Under the pieces are notes generated by a model. That model did no database searches, was not told where the DNA came from, and saw nothing but the letters and a program-made list of their open reading frames with translations. The position numbers and the translations under genes are program-made. From assembly GCA_022819505.1 (NCBI GenBank), contig JAJEHD010000010.1, positions 1 to 64,000 on the forward strand: 64,000 bases of DNA, given 5' to 3'. Each line of letters begins with the position of its first letter. The stretch's first letter is position 1. This stretch comes from Acidimicrobiia bacterium (GTDB lineage Bacteria > Actinomycetota > Acidimicrobiia > Acidimicrobiales > Aldehydirespiratoraceae). Of the stretch, positions 52,635 to 62,220 are shown piece by piece.

Positions 52635-54240
52635 TGTGGTCGGCCACTCGAAGGGCGTTGGCCATGATCGTGGCTGTCGGGTTGGCCGACCCGCCGGTCA
52701 CGAACACACCGCCGTCGATCACGTAGAGGTTGGCCACATCGTGGGCGCGGCACCAGCGGTCCACCACCGAGCGCTGCGGATCGTCACCCATCCGGGTCGT
52801 GCCCAGGACATGGCCGATGCCAGTGGGCCACACGTCGCGCACGAAGGTGGACACCGCTCCGGCGGCCTCAGCCGCTTCAACGGCGCGGGCCACATTGAAG
52901 TCGAGCATCTTGTGAGTGTTCTCCGACACCCGGTACTCGATGCGGGCGGCAGGCATGCCCGAGGAGTCGCACACTTCGGGATCGAGGACCACCCGGTTGT
53001 CGTCCTCGGGAAGGTCCTCGGCCTGGATGCCCCAGGTGAAAGCGTGCCCGAACACCTCGGCGGTCGCCCGGTGGAACGCCGTACCCCATACGGCGTCGAA
53101 GCCCTCGTCACGGTGCGCCTCCTGATACTCCGCAACCGCGAACATCGGCCCGCCGTGGGGCATGACCATCCACTTCGTCCCGCGGACGAAGTCGCGACCA
53201 GAGTCGGTCTCGGCGAACTCCAACGAATAGATGCTCTGCCCCCACGGGCCCTGCCAGCTCTCGAGGGGCTCCTCGCAGACGGCCGTGACCGTTCGGTAGG
53301 GATGCTGCATGAGTCGGCGCCCTACCAATCCCGACGAGTTGGCCAAACCGTCCGGGAACCGCGCCGACGCCGAAGACAGCAGCAAGCGCGCGGTGCCCAC
53401 GGCGTTCGCGGCCAGGATCACAACCTGCGCCTTCTGCAGCCGCTCGACCCCGTCGCGGTCCCGGTACACGACCCCTCGCGCCCTGCCTCTCTCATCAAGG
53501 GGGATCTCCACCACGCGGGCACCGGTCACCAAGCGGGCACCCGCGGCCAGCGCGGAGGGCCAGTGAGTGAGCGACGGAGTGGCCTTGGCGTTCTCGGGGC
53601 AACCCATCATGCATGTGCCGCGCCGCTGGCAGGCCTGAAGCGAACCGTGGCGCCGTGAGGCGATCGCATTGGCGCCAGGCCACCAGTGCCAGCCGAGACG
53701 GTCCATGCCCCGGGCGGCGGCCAGCCCGATCCGGCCGATCGGAATCGGCGGGTTGGGGTAGGGGTCCAGCTCAGGAAGCGCCGGATCACCGCCCAGACCC
53801 GACACGGACATGTCCCGAGCCACCTGGACGTACGGAGCAGCCAGATCGGACCAGCTGATCGGCCAGTCATCGGCGACGCCGTCGAGCGTCCGCACCCTGA
53901 AGTCCGACGCGAGCAGCGGTTGCCACATGGCGGCCCACTGCACCAGTCCCCCGCCGACACCGTTGTACATGACTGGACTCACGTCCGCCTCGCCGGTCAG
54001 CGGATAGTCGGCCGGCCTCCGGCGGACGTTGGGATCGGGGCTCCAGCGCTCGACCCACGCCAACTCGGCCTCCGGTCGATCGCTCATGTAGTCCGCAGGG
54101 CCTGTCCAGTCACCCTGTTCGAGACAGGCCACCTCGAAACCGGCGGCAGCCAGACGAGCGGCCGCGACAGAGCCCGAGGCGCCTGAGCCGACGATCACGA
54201 CATCGGTCGCGACGTCCGACTGCGTCCGCCGCATCAGCAT
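52597..54240 (-). CDS. GMC-family oxidoreductase
   Basis: A 547-residue GMC flavoprotein. The FAD motif is VVIVGSGASGSVAAARLAAA (13-32), with YNGVGGGLVQWAAM near residue 93 and the C-terminal GGVFVTGGSANPTATIMANA. It oxidises alcohols or sugars at the flavin. Cysteines CQRRGTCMMGCPENA at about 204-218 look like the iron-sulfur or metal site of dehydrogenase relatives. It ends in ETRASQEVGA, part of the duplicated block. With the small partner and ferredoxin it forms one operon. The substrate is unknown. Confidence 0.92.
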   Translation of the reverse strand: MLMRRTQSDVATDVVIVGSGASGSVAAARLAAAGFEVACLEQGDWTGPADYMSDRPEAELAWVERWSPDPNVRRRPADYPLTGEADVSPVMYNGVGGGLVQWAAMWQPLLASDFRVRTLDGVADDWPISWSDLAAPYVQVARDMSVSGLGGDPALPELDPYPNPPIPIGRIGLAAARGMDRLGWHWWPGANAIASRRHGSLQACQRRGTCMMGCPENAKATPSLTHWPSALAAGARLVTGARVVEIPLDERGRARGVVYRDRDGVERLQKAQVVILAANAVGTARLLLSSASARFPDGLANSSGLVGRRLMQHPYRTVTAVCEEPLESWQGPWGQSIYSLEFAETDSGRDFVRGTKWMVMPHGGPMFAVAEYQEAHRDEGFDAVWGTAFHRATAEVFGHAFTWGIQAEDLPEDDNRVVLDPEVCDSSGMPAARIEYRVSENTHKMLDFNVARAVEAAEAAGAVSTFVRDVWPTGIGHVLGTTRMGDDPQRSVVDRWCRAHDVANLYVIDGGVFVTGGSANPTATIMANALRVADHMIETRASQEVGA

Positions 54241-54313
54241 TCAGGCCGCATCATCGCCCCGGCAGCCTCAAGAGGCGGCCAGCATCGCCGCGCCGCATCG
54301 TCAGGTCGTCACA

Positions 54314-54331
54314 ATGTTGAGGCATCAACAT
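54314..54331. promoter_or_regulatory. Inverted repeat operator before the XRE-cupin gene
   Basis: ATGTTGA (54314-54320) and TCAACAT (54325-54331) are perfect 7-bp arms around GGCA. A TATACT -10 box follows at 54342-54347. The site lies between the divergent GMC operon and the regulator gene and may control both. Confidence 0.6.
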
Positions 54332-54401
54332 ATTGAAGTACTATACTGTAATGAAGCCTGGTGGTACTTTGGCGGTCGTTACATTGGCGAAGGTGACTGA
54401 C

Positions 54402-55037
54402 ATGTACTCAACCACGCACAGCGCCGCCTCCAACTGGCACGCCTCGGCCTCCGACGTCAGGCGCCACAGCCCCGACCGGCCGCCCCTGACCGTCCATTCG
54501 GTCGGCAAGGAGATCAAGCGGCTGCGAAAGCTCCGGGAGCTGACGCTGGAGCAGCTGGCGTCGGACTCAGGGGTCAGTGCCGGTCTGCTCTCGCAGGTGG
54601 AGCGGGGGCAGGGGAACCCCTCGTTCAACACTCTGGTGCAAGTGGCCCACGCGCTGGGCATTCCAGTGGCGCGGCTCGTAGCCGGCGAGCAGATGTCCTC
54701 GCCGGTGGTCCGGCGCGAGGAGCGCCGCCAGCTCAGTCTCGGCGACGGCAAGCTCGTCCTGGCCGAGATGCTCACACCCAGGCTCGACAGCGCTCTCGAG
54801 GCCATCCGGGTCGTCACAGAGCCGGGATACTCCACCCAAGACACGCCGTTCGTGCACGACGGCGAGGAGTTCGGCATCGTTCTGGAGGGAACGCACGCCG
54901 TGAACGTCGGCGGCACCCACTACGTGCTGCGAGCGGGCGACTCAATCTCCTACAGCTCCACGATCCCCCACTGGTACGAGAACCCCGGCGACGTCACCTC
55001 GGTGTCGCTGTGGGTGGTGACCCCGCCGAGCTTCTGA
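54402..55037 (+). CDS. XRE-cupin transcription regulator
   Basis: A 211-residue regulator: an XRE helix-turn-helix (about 36-90: VGKEIKRLRKLRELTLEQLA, SDSGVSAGLLSQVERGQGNPS) and a C-terminal cupin sensor (about 130-205: VLAEMLTPR, TPFVHDGEEFGIVLEG, LRAGDSISYSSTIPHWYENPG). Such proteins (PuuR-like) repress catabolic and transport genes until the ligand binds. ATG 54402 with AAGGTGA upstream is preferred because the TATACT box is too close to the earlier ATG 54351. It starts the catabolic cluster. Confidence 0.88.
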   Translation: MYSTTHSAASNWHASASDVRRHSPDRPPLTVHSVGKEIKRLRKLRELTLEQLASDSGVSAGLLSQVERGQGNPSFNTLVQVAHALGIPVARLVAGEQMSSPVVRREERRQLSLGDGKLVLAEMLTPRLDSALEAIRVVTEPGYSTQDTPFVHDGEEFGIVLEGTHAVNVGGTHYVLRAGDSISYSSTIPHWYENPGDVTSVSLWVVTPPSF

Positions 55038-55040
55038 GAG

Positions 55041-56402
55041 ATGGACACCGCTGTCACCAGGCCGGCCGCCAATGCCCCGGTGGTGGCCCGAAGCGACGTG
55101 ATCGTGGTGGGGGGCGGGCCGGCCGGCCTGGCCGCGGCGATCTCAGCAGCGCGCCAAGGGGCCAGCGTCACCCTCCTAGAACGCTATGCCTACCTGGGCG
55201 GGCTGGCGGCAGGAGGAATGGTCCTCGTGCTCGACGACTTCGTCGACGGCGCGACCGAGATCACCGTTCGCGGCATCGCCCAAGAGATGGTGGACCGCCT
55301 GCACGCGCTCGGATTGGCCGTCTACCCACCGCCCGATGACCGCGTCCTCAGCGACGAGATGTGGCGTCGATGGTCTCGCTGGGGTCTGTTCGACCTCTAC
55401 GCCAAGGGCCCGAAGAAGTCAATCGTCTACGCGGTGGCTTTCGATCCCGACGGCTGGAAACGGGTTTCGAACGATCTCGTTGAGGAGGCGGGGGTCGATG
55501 TTCGGCTCCATTGCTGGTACTCAGCGCCGATCATGGAGGGCAGCACGATCCGTGGGGTGATCTGCGAGACCAAGACCGGCCCCCAGGCCGTCATCGGCGA
55601 TGTGGTGATAGATGCCAGCGGCGACGCCGACGTCGCCGCTGGTGCGGGCGCTCCCTTCGTGGAGGGCTCGTACATGGTGACCACGGTCTTTCGCCTCGGG
55701 AACGTCGACACCGACACAGCCGAGCGATTCGAGCACTCGCAGCCCGCTGAATGTCACGCGGTGAACCGCAAGGCGCGGCGCATCCTCGGCGGTTCCTGGG
55801 CTCTGTGGTGGTTGAAGACGCCTCTGGAGGGGGTGGTGTGGTGCAACTGTCCACACATGACCGGCTACGACGGGTTGAGCGTGGAGGATCTAACCGCCGC
55901 CGACCGGGAGGGGCGCAAGAGAATCGCCAACCTCCTGGAATACGTGCGTGAGCACTACCCGGGGTTCGAGAAGGCGGTTGTGATCGATGTGGCACCCCAG
56001 ATCGGCGTACGGCAGTCGCGTCTCATTGAGGGCGAGTATGTAGTGACCAAGGACGATGTGGTGAACCGGGCGCACTTTGCCGACAGCGTGGCCCGCGGCC
56101 GCGGCTACTACACCCCCTACCGGGCACTTCTGCCCCAGCACGTGGAGCAGTTGCTCGTAGCAGGCCGGCACTACTCGGTGACTCCAGAGGCCCAGAAGCT
56201 GTCCAGGGAGATCCCGCCCTGCATGGCGATGGGCGAGGCCGCGGGCACGGCCGCGGTCGAGGCGTTGGACTCCGGCGTCACGGTTCGAAAGGTGGACGTG
56301 ACAGCGGTGCAGCAGCGCCTGCACTACCTGGGTGCCGATCCGGGGGACGTACCGTCGCCCCGGGCGCACCCGGCAGGCGTGACGTACGAGGCGGCATCGT
56401 GA
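55041..56402 (+). CDS. FAD-dependent oxidoreductase (FAD_oxidored/PF12831 type)
   Basis: A 453-residue flavoprotein: VIVVGGGPAGLAAAISAARQG, TLLERYAYLGGLAAGGMV (the second conserved block), DASGDADVAAGAGAPF and, near the end, LLVAGRHYSVTPEAQKLSREIPPCMAMGEAAGTAA. This family contains many uncharacterised dehydrogenases. It starts 3 bp after the regulator stop and overlaps the next gene (GTGA). It probably carries out the first oxidation of the imported compound, but that is inference. Confidence 0.88.
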   Translation: MDTAVTRPAANAPVVARSDVIVVGGGPAGLAAAISAARQGASVTLLERYAYLGGLAAGGMVLVLDDFVDGATEITVRGIAQEMVDRLHALGLAVYPPPDDRVLSDEMWRRWSRWGLFDLYAKGPKKSIVYAVAFDPDGWKRVSNDLVEEAGVDVRLHCWYSAPIMEGSTIRGVICETKTGPQAVIGDVVIDASGDADVAAGAGAPFVEGSYMVTTVFRLGNVDTDTAERFEHSQPAECHAVNRKARRILGGSWALWWLKTPLEGVVWCNCPHMTGYDGLSVEDLTAADREGRKRIANLLEYVREHYPGFEKAVVIDVAPQIGVRQSRLIEGEYVVTKDDVVNRAHFADSVARGRGYYTPYRALLPQHVEQLLVAGRHYSVTPEAQKLSREIPPCMAMGEAAGTAAVEALDSGVTVRKVDVTAVQQRLHYLGADPGDVPSPRAHPAGVTYEAAS

Positions 56403-57583
56403 GCGGCGCCGATTCCCAACCGCTGGCAGGAATCCGGGTCCTGGACTTCTCACAGATCATGATGGGCCCCGTAGCCACCCAGTTGTTGGCCGACCATGGT
56501 GCCGACGTGCTGAAGATCGAGCGACCCGGCAGCGGCGACATCTTCCGCCAAGCCCTAGTCGACCCCGACGGCGCCGAACATCCGGCGTTCGGCGCCTTGA
56601 ACCGCAACAAGCGCAGCATGGTGGTCGATGTCCGCTCCCCTGAGGGCCTCGCCCTGATCGACGATCTCGTCGGTGTGGCCGATGTGGTGGTCAACAACTA
56701 CCGGCCGGAGGTGATGGACCGTCTGGGTCTCGGGTACGAGCGCCTATCGGAGATCAATCCCCGGATCGTCTACGCCCAGGGCACCGGTTTCGGCACCGAG
56801 GGCGCCTACGCCCGCAAGGGCGGCCAGGACATCCTGGCGCAGGCCCTCACCGGGGCGATGTCGCACAGGGCCGACCCCGACCATCCGACCGCCATCTACC
56901 CCGTATCGCTGGCCGACTACACCGCCGGCATGCACATGGTGCAGGGGATCCTGATGGCATTGCTTCACCGGGCCCGGACGGGGCGAGGCCAGAGGGTCGA
57001 CGTCTCCCTCTACGACTCCCTTCTCGCCATGCAGATCATGGAGGCCACCATGGCGCTGATGGGTCGCGACCCGCTCAACTGGGCGCGGATGCCTCTAGTA
57101 GGCACGTTCGCGGCGGCCGACGGAGAGGTCGTGCTGGTTGGAGCCTTCAAGCCGAACCCGCTGCGCGACATCTGCGAGGCTCTCGAGTTGGAGGACCTCT
57201 CGGCCGATCCCTCCTTCGCCACGATGGCGGAACAGGTCGCCAACCGGCCCCGACTCCAGGCCTTGATTTCCGAGGCCATCGGCCGGTTCACTTCTGCAGA
57301 GGTGATCGAGCGGCTCGAGGCCCAGGACGTGCTCTGCGCTCCGGTAAGAACTCTCGACGAGGCTCTGGAAGACCCGCACACCGCGTCCATGATCGTGGAG
57401 ATGCCACGCCCGGGCCGTGCACCGCTGAAGTCGGTGGCATCGCCTGTCCATCTCCCCGACACGCCGGCCCGCTCTCATCGCCCGCCGCCCGCACTGGGCG
57501 AGGGCGTCGCGGATGCGCTGGCCGAATACGGGATCACGTGCGAGCGGGTCGGCGCGCTGACGGCGGCGGGTGTGCTGCGATGA
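56399..57583 (+). CDS. CaiB/BaiF family (type III) CoA transferase
   Basis: A 394-residue family III CoA transferase. The start IRVLDFSQIMMGPVATQLLADHGADVLKIERPGSGD is typical, and the catalytic aspartate is in VSLADYTAGMHM (about 181). GTG 56399 overlaps the upstream stop as GTGA, and its end overlaps the hydratase start as ATGA. It would move CoA onto the carboxylic acid made in this pathway. The acceptor and donor are unknown. Confidence 0.92.
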   Translation: MSGADSQPLAGIRVLDFSQIMMGPVATQLLADHGADVLKIERPGSGDIFRQALVDPDGAEHPAFGALNRNKRSMVVDVRSPEGLALIDDLVGVADVVVNNYRPEVMDRLGLGYERLSEINPRIVYAQGTGFGTEGAYARKGGQDILAQALTGAMSHRADPDHPTAIYPVSLADYTAGMHMVQGILMALLHRARTGRGQRVDVSLYDSLLAMQIMEATMALMGRDPLNWARMPLVGTFAAADGEVVLVGAFKPNPLRDICEALELEDLSADPSFATMAEQVANRPRLQALISEAIGRFTSAEVIERLEAQDVLCAPVRTLDEALEDPHTASMIVEMPRPGRAPLKSVASPVHLPDTPARSHRPPPALGEGVADALAEYGITCERVGALTAAGVLR

Positions 57584-58353
57584 GCATCGACCTGGAGGTC
57601 AGCGATCACGTCGCTCGCGTGACGATCAATCGTCCCGAGCGGCTCAACGCCATCGACCATTCCCACCAGGAGGATCTGCGGCGCGCCTGGGAGTCCATCG
57701 AAGCCGACCGCTCCGTGCGGGTCGTGGTGCTCACCGGCGCCGGCGACCGAGCATTCTGCGCGGGCGACGACATGCACTCGGAGGGCCCCACCGGCCTCGA
57801 CTACTGGCTGCGGCCCCGCACCGACGGCTTCGGCCACCTGCCGCTGCGTGACTCCATGGACGTGCCGGTACTGGCACGGGTCAACGGCTACGCCCTGGGA
57901 GGTGGCCTGGAGTTGGTGGTTGGATCCGACCTGGCGGTGGCGTCCGAGGACGCCCAGCTAGGTTTCGTCGAGCCCCGGCTCGGCCGCCTACCGCTCGACG
58001 GCGGAATCGTGTCGCTGGCACGACAGCTTCCGACCAAGTGGGCCATGGAAGTCCTGTTGACGGGAAGGCGGTTCTGCGCGGCCGAGGCGCTCCGTCTGGG
58101 CCTCCTGAACGAGGTCGTCCCGGCTACTGAGCTCGACGCCGCCGTTGACCGATGGCTGGAGAACCTGCTGGCCTGCGCGCCCCTGTCACTGCGGGCCATA
58201 AAGCAGATCATCCGCCGCACCGCCCACATGACCGCCGCCGACGCCCGCATGGCCAACGTTCCGGCCCTCATCGAAGTGCTGGCATCCTACGACGGTGACG
58301 AGGGGGTCCGCGCTTTCGCCGAGAAGCGTGCACCGCGCTGGGAGGGCCGCTGA
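57580..58353 (+). CDS. Enoyl-CoA hydratase/isomerase family protein
   Basis: A 257-residue crotonase-fold protein: NRPERLNAIDHSHQEDLRRAW, VVLTGAGDRAFCAGDDM (oxyanion loop), NGYALGGGLELVVGSDLAVAS (second oxyanion loop) and FVEPRLGRLPLDGG. Hydratase versus isomerase activity cannot be told; the Glu in FVEPRLG and surrounding residues are where one catalytic Glu is expected. It is coupled to the CoA transferase (ATGA). Confidence 0.9.
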   Translation: MSIDLEVSDHVARVTINRPERLNAIDHSHQEDLRRAWESIEADRSVRVVVLTGAGDRAFCAGDDMHSEGPTGLDYWLRPRTDGFGHLPLRDSMDVPVLARVNGYALGGGLELVVGSDLAVASEDAQLGFVEPRLGRLPLDGGIVSLARQLPTKWAMEVLLTGRRFCAAEALRLGLLNEVVPATELDAAVDRWLENLLACAPLSLRAIKQIIRRTAHMTAADARMANVPALIEVLASYDGDEGVRAFAEKRAPRWEGR

Positions 58354-58395
58354 GCCGCAGAGGCTGACGCCGAGCCGGGGCAGCCGGCCCCGTAT

Positions 58396-58424
58396 TTGAC
58401 TTCTATATTTTGAAGATCTACATT
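58396..58424 (+). promoter_or_regulatory. Sigma70-type promoter for the BMP/ABC operon
   Basis: TTGACT (58396-58401) and TACATT (58419-58424) are separated by exactly 17 bases. The block 58410-58433 matches 18 of 24 bases of the block 54333-54356 in the regulator promoter, suggesting a shared binding site. Confidence 0.65.
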
Positions 58425-58458
58425 TTGATGAAGCAGCTGCACAGGCGGGAGGATCCCT

Positions 58459-59604
58459 ATGAGAAGCGGACGCATTTGCACAGCCCTGCTGTTGGCCGGC
58501 GCCCTACTGGCAGCCGCCTGCGGGAGCGACGACGACGGGGGCACGACGGCACCGGTGCCCGAACCCGAGCCGGCGCCGACCACCGCCGCGCCGACGCCCG
58601 AACCCGACCCGGTTCCGGATCCAGAACCGGAACCCGTCGACACGACATCCACCGCCGCGCCAGCACCCGAACCGGAACCGGCCGAGGCACCAACCGTCGC
58701 GCTCGTGGTGAACCAGAGCGCGGGCGACCTGGGGCCCATCGACGATCTCGTGCGGGGACTCGAGAGGGTTGAAACCGACTACGGCGCCGACACCACCTTC
58801 ATCGAGGCGACCGATCCGTCGACCTTCGAGACCACTCTCCGCAACCTGGCCAACCAGGGCACCGACATCATCGCGGTGACCTTCCCGCCCATGCAGGATG
58901 CCGTCGTCGCCGTGGCCCCGGACTTCCCCGACACCCGCTTCATCCACATCTTCGGCTTCGAGGGAGGCCTCGACAACCTCGTCTCCATCGGATTCGACTA
59001 CTACAAGGGCACCTATCTGGCCGGAATCCTTGCGGGCGCGCTGAACACCACCGGCAAGGTGGGATTCGTGGGCGGCGTGTCGATCCCGCCGCTGAACGCC
59101 GACTACAACGCCTTCGTGGCCGGGGGCCAGGAGCAGAACCCAGGCATCACAGGGGAAGCCGCCTTCGCCGACTCCTTCGAGGATCCGGCCAAGGGCCGGG
59201 AACTCGGGGCTGCGCTGTACGACGGCGGAGTGGACATCATCATGACCGACGCCGCGGCCACCGACCTCGGCGTCATCCAGGCCGCGGAGGAGAAGAGCGG
59301 CTACGTGATCGGAGGGTCGATCAACTACTTCGATAGCCCCGCCGTGATCGGAAGCGTCCTGCTGTACTGGGCCGAGGTGCTCCATTCCCAAGTCGGGCAC
59401 GCCCTCAGCGACGACTACACGCCTGGCTACGTCGGCGCCGGAGTAGCCGAAGGTGGCGTGGACCTGGTCATCAGCCCCACGTTCCTCGAGAACGGCCCAG
59501 CCGAGATGGTGGAGATCATCAACGCCACTCTCGACCAGATCGACGAGGCTCGCTCGCAGATCAAGGACGGATCCCTCGAGGTTCCCTTCGATCCCGAACT
59601 CTGA
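58459..59604 (+). CDS. BMP-family ABC substrate-binding lipoprotein
   Basis: A 381-residue lipoprotein: signal peptide with lipobox LAAACGS (Cys21), a Pro/Glu-rich linker (about 27-75) and a BMP (PnrA/Med-like) domain with TVALVVNQSAGDLGPIDDL, VAVAPDFPDTRFIHIFGFEG, KGTYLAGILAGAL, TGKVGFVGG and IIMTDAAATDLG. Family members bind purine nucleosides and related compounds. It starts the transport operon after GGGAGG at 58446-58451. The true ligand is not known and, given the neighbours, may not be a nucleoside. Confidence 0.9.
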   Translation: MRSGRICTALLLAGALLAAACGSDDDGGTTAPVPEPEPAPTTAAPTPEPDPVPDPEPEPVDTTSTAAPAPEPEPAEAPTVALVVNQSAGDLGPIDDLVRGLERVETDYGADTTFIEATDPSTFETTLRNLANQGTDIIAVTFPPMQDAVVAVAPDFPDTRFIHIFGFEGGLDNLVSIGFDYYKGTYLAGILAGALNTTGKVGFVGGVSIPPLNADYNAFVAGGQEQNPGITGEAAFADSFEDPAKGRELGAALYDGGVDIIMTDAAATDLGVIQAAEEKSGYVIGGSINYFDSPAVIGSVLLYWAEVLHSQVGHALSDDYTPGYVGAGVAEGGVDLVISPTFLENGPAEMVEIINATLDQIDEARSQIKDGSLEVPFDPEL

Positions 59605-59610
59605 AACCGC

Positions 59611-59616
59611 TAATCT
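59611..59616 (+). promoter_or_regulatory. -10 box of a leaderless promoter for the ABC ATPase
   Basis: TAATCT lies 7 nt before ATG 59624; no ribosome-binding site. Confidence 0.5.
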
Positions 59617-59623
59617 CGCATCG

Positions 59624-61177
59624 ATGACGGTGCCGAGGGGAGCGGCATCGGCCGGAACCGCGGCGGTTCGGTGCCGATCGGTCGGTGTCTCCTTCGGCAC
59701 CGTCCGGGCTCTCCACAGCGTCAGCCTCGATCTTGCGCCAGCCCGGATACACGCACTGGTCGGCCAGAACGGAGCCGGCAACACGACGCTGGCCAAGGTG
59801 TTGGGCGGCCTTCAGACCCCGGACGCAGGTGATGTGCACATCGCAGGCCGCAAACTCCCTCCTGGGGATGTGCGGTCCGCCAGAGCGGCCGGGCTCGCTA
59901 TGGTGCACCAGCACTTCTCGTTGCCACCCTCCTTCACGATCGCGGAGGCTCTCGAGCTAACCGCCGCCCGCCCTGAAGGTCGATCGGTCTACCGGAGGGC
60001 CGAGCTGCACCGGCGCTGGCATGAGGATGTGGCCGATGTCGGAGGCACGGCTGCGCTGTCGACGCGGATCCGCGATCTTCCCGTCGAGACCCGCCAATCG
60101 TTGGAGATCGTGCGAGCACTGACGACCGAGGCGCGGATCCTGGTGCTTGACGAACCCACCGCCCTGCTGACGCCGGCCGCCATTGAGGCGCTGTTCGAGC
60201 GTCTGCGGCGCCTCCGCGACGACGGGATCACCGTCCTCATCGTGCTGCACAAGCTGCGGGAGGTGGTCGCCGTCGCCGACACGGTGAGCGTGCTGCGAGA
60301 AGGCGAACTGGTCCTGGGCCCGGTCGAGATGTCCGAGGCGACCCAGGGTCAGATCAGCGACGCCATCGTCGGGCCGGCATCGGGCGCGGACCGCTCCATC
60401 GGCGTGGCAGCCGCCACCGGCGCCGAACATCCGACGCTATTGGAGCTGGTGCGAGTCTCAAGCCGGGAGTCGGCCTTCGAGCCCGGTCTGCGCAGCGTCG
60501 ACCTCAGCGTCGAATCCGGCGAGATAGTGGGCGTCGCCGGCGTGGAGGGCAACGGGCAGCGGGGCCTGGTCTCGGTCATCGCCGGCCTCGGTGCCGCCAT
60601 CGAAGGCTCAGTGCTTCTAGGAGGGAGCGAGGCGACCCGCTCCCCTCCCGGCCGGAGGCGATCACGGGGCCTGCGTCTGGTGCCCTTCGACCGCAACAGC
60701 GAGGGGATCAGCCGCAGCGCCCCTCTCTGGCTGAACCAGTCAGCGCTGCGCCTCATCGGCCGGCGCCGTCGACGATCCCCATTGATCTCGCTGCGCGACT
60801 ACAAGCGGCAGGCGACCGAGGCGCTGGACCATTGGCAGGTCCGCTACAACGCCGTCACGCAACCGGCTGAGAGCCTCTCGGGCGGCAACATGCAGCGCCT
60901 GATCCTGGCGCGGGAGCTGGCCCCCGGGCTGGAGGTGCTGGTGGCGGCCCAGCCCACACGGGGCCTGGACTTCTCCGCGACAAGCTTCGTGCGTCGCTCC
61001 CTGCGAGGGCTGCGGGACGCAGGAGCGGGCGTTCTGCTGGTGTCCTCCGACCTCGACGAGCTCTTCGAGCTCTCCGACCGCCTGCTCGTGATGTACGGCG
61101 GGCAGATCGTGGCCCGCCTGGAGGCTCCCTTCGACAGGCGTGCGGTCGGCGACGCTATGACGGGTGCCTCACGGTGA
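59624..61177 (+). CDS. Tandem ABC ATPase of the BMP transporter, with altered Walker A in domain 1
   Basis: A 517-residue protein with two ATPase domains, as in nucleoside/sugar-type transporters (NupA/RbsA). Domain 1 has LVGQNGAGNTTLA (residues 46-58) where GxGK[ST]T is expected: Asn53 replaces the essential Lys. Its signature motif is also degenerate (LPVETRQSLEIVRAL), but Walker B LVLDEPTALLT is intact. Domain 2 has VGVAGVEGNGQRG and a full signature LSGGNMQRLILAREL; in this family that domain is the degenerate one for Walker A. Coupled to the permeases by GTGA. Confidence 0.88.
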   Translation: MTVPRGAASAGTAAVRCRSVGVSFGTVRALHSVSLDLAPARIHALVGQNGAGNTTLAKVLGGLQTPDAGDVHIAGRKLPPGDVRSARAAGLAMVHQHFSLPPSFTIAEALELTAARPEGRSVYRRAELHRRWHEDVADVGGTAALSTRIRDLPVETRQSLEIVRALTTEARILVLDEPTALLTPAAIEALFERLRRLRDDGITVLIVLHKLREVVAVADTVSVLREGELVLGPVEMSEATQGQISDAIVGPASGADRSIGVAAATGAEHPTLLELVRVSSRESAFEPGLRSVDLSVESGEIVGVAGVEGNGQRGLVSVIAGLGAAIEGSVLLGGSEATRSPPGRRRSRGLRLVPFDRNSEGISRSAPLWLNQSALRLIGRRRRRSPLISLRDYKRQATEALDHWQVRYNAVTQPAESLSGGNMQRLILARELAPGLEVLVAAQPTRGLDFSATSFVRRSLRGLRDAGAGVLLVSSDLDELFELSDRLLVMYGGQIVARLEAPFDRRAVGDAMTGASR

Positions 61178-62220
61178 CCGGCGGCCTGCAACGGGTGGTG
61201 TCGACCCTCGTGCTGGTCGGAGTCTCGTTCTGTCTGACGGCGCTGATCCTATGGATCAGCGGCTACAGCGTGGGCGAGGTCTTCTCCGGCATCATCCAGG
61301 GGTCGGTGACCGCAACGGGCGCTGCAACTTCATCAATCCGCTGGTCGATCCCATTGCTGCTGATCGGCCTAGGCGTGGTGATCGGCTTCCGGGCCGGCTT
61401 CTTCAACATCGGCGGCCAGGGACAGTTCTACGTGGGTGCCTGCTCGGCGCTGGCTGTCTCGCTGGGCTGGAGCGGGGGGCCCGCACTGCTGGTAGTGCTG
61501 TGCGGAACTCTGGCCGCGATCGGAGCCGGGACGGCCTGGTCGCTGCTTCCCGGCTATCTGCGCGTGCGCTTCGGCACCGACGAGGTGCTGACCACGCTGA
61601 TGATGAGTTTCATCGGCACTCTGGTGCTCCAGTACTTGACAGCCGGGCCCATGCGCAACCCTTCGGGCACGGGCCAGACGGCGGCCAGCGAGCGCATACC
61701 TGAAGGGTTCCGCATCACCGACAGCTCCGGCGTCTCACCGACCGTCCTGGTGCTGGTCGGCGGCGTGGCCGTTCTGGTCTGGCTGCTGCTGGAGCGAACC
61801 CGCTTCGGGCTGGCCATGACACTTGTCGGACGCAATCCCACGATGGCCCGCTGGCAGGGGATCGACGTCCGCCGCGTGGGCCTCGGCGCCTTTGCGCTGT
61901 CAGGGGCGCTGGCCGGCCTCGCCGGCGCGGTGGAGCTCTACGGCCCGGGGGCCCGGTTGGTCACCGGGTTCTCCCCTGAGGTGGGGTTCACGGCCGTAGT
62001 AGTGGCGCTCGTCGGCCTTCTGAGCGTCTGGGGCACGGTCGTGTCCGCCGTCTTCTTCGGCGGCCTGCAGTCGGCCATCCTGTTCCTGCCAATCGTGACC
62101 GATCTGCCGCCGCCGGCCCTGGTGCTGCTGCACGGCATGGTGGCTTTCTTGGTCACCGTCAGGTTCCGGGCAATACGGCTGCGGCCGGCAACGTCCGCCG
62201 AGGAGGCTCTTGCGGACTGA
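61174..62220 (+). CDS. ABC permease 1 (nucleoside/BMP type)
   Basis: A 348-residue membrane protein of the BPD_transp_2 family: about ten hydrophobic segments, with FRAGFFNIGGQGQFYVGACSA, RFGTDEVLTTLMM, TLVGRNPTMARWQGIDV and ALSGALAGLAGAVELYG as family motifs. GTG 61174 overlaps the ATPase stop. It forms the transport path together with permease 2. Confidence 0.93.
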   Translation: MTGGLQRVVSTLVLVGVSFCLTALILWISGYSVGEVFSGIIQGSVTATGAATSSIRWSIPLLLIGLGVVIGFRAGFFNIGGQGQFYVGACSALAVSLGWSGGPALLVVLCGTLAAIGAGTAWSLLPGYLRVRFGTDEVLTTLMMSFIGTLVLQYLTAGPMRNPSGTGQTAASERIPEGFRITDSSGVSPTVLVLVGGVAVLVWLLLERTRFGLAMTLVGRNPTMARWQGIDVRRVGLGAFALSGALAGLAGAVELYGPGARLVTGFSPEVGFTAVVVALVGLLSVWGTVVSAVFFGGLQSAILFLPIVTDLPPPALVLLHGMVAFLVTVRFRAIRLRPATSAEEALAD

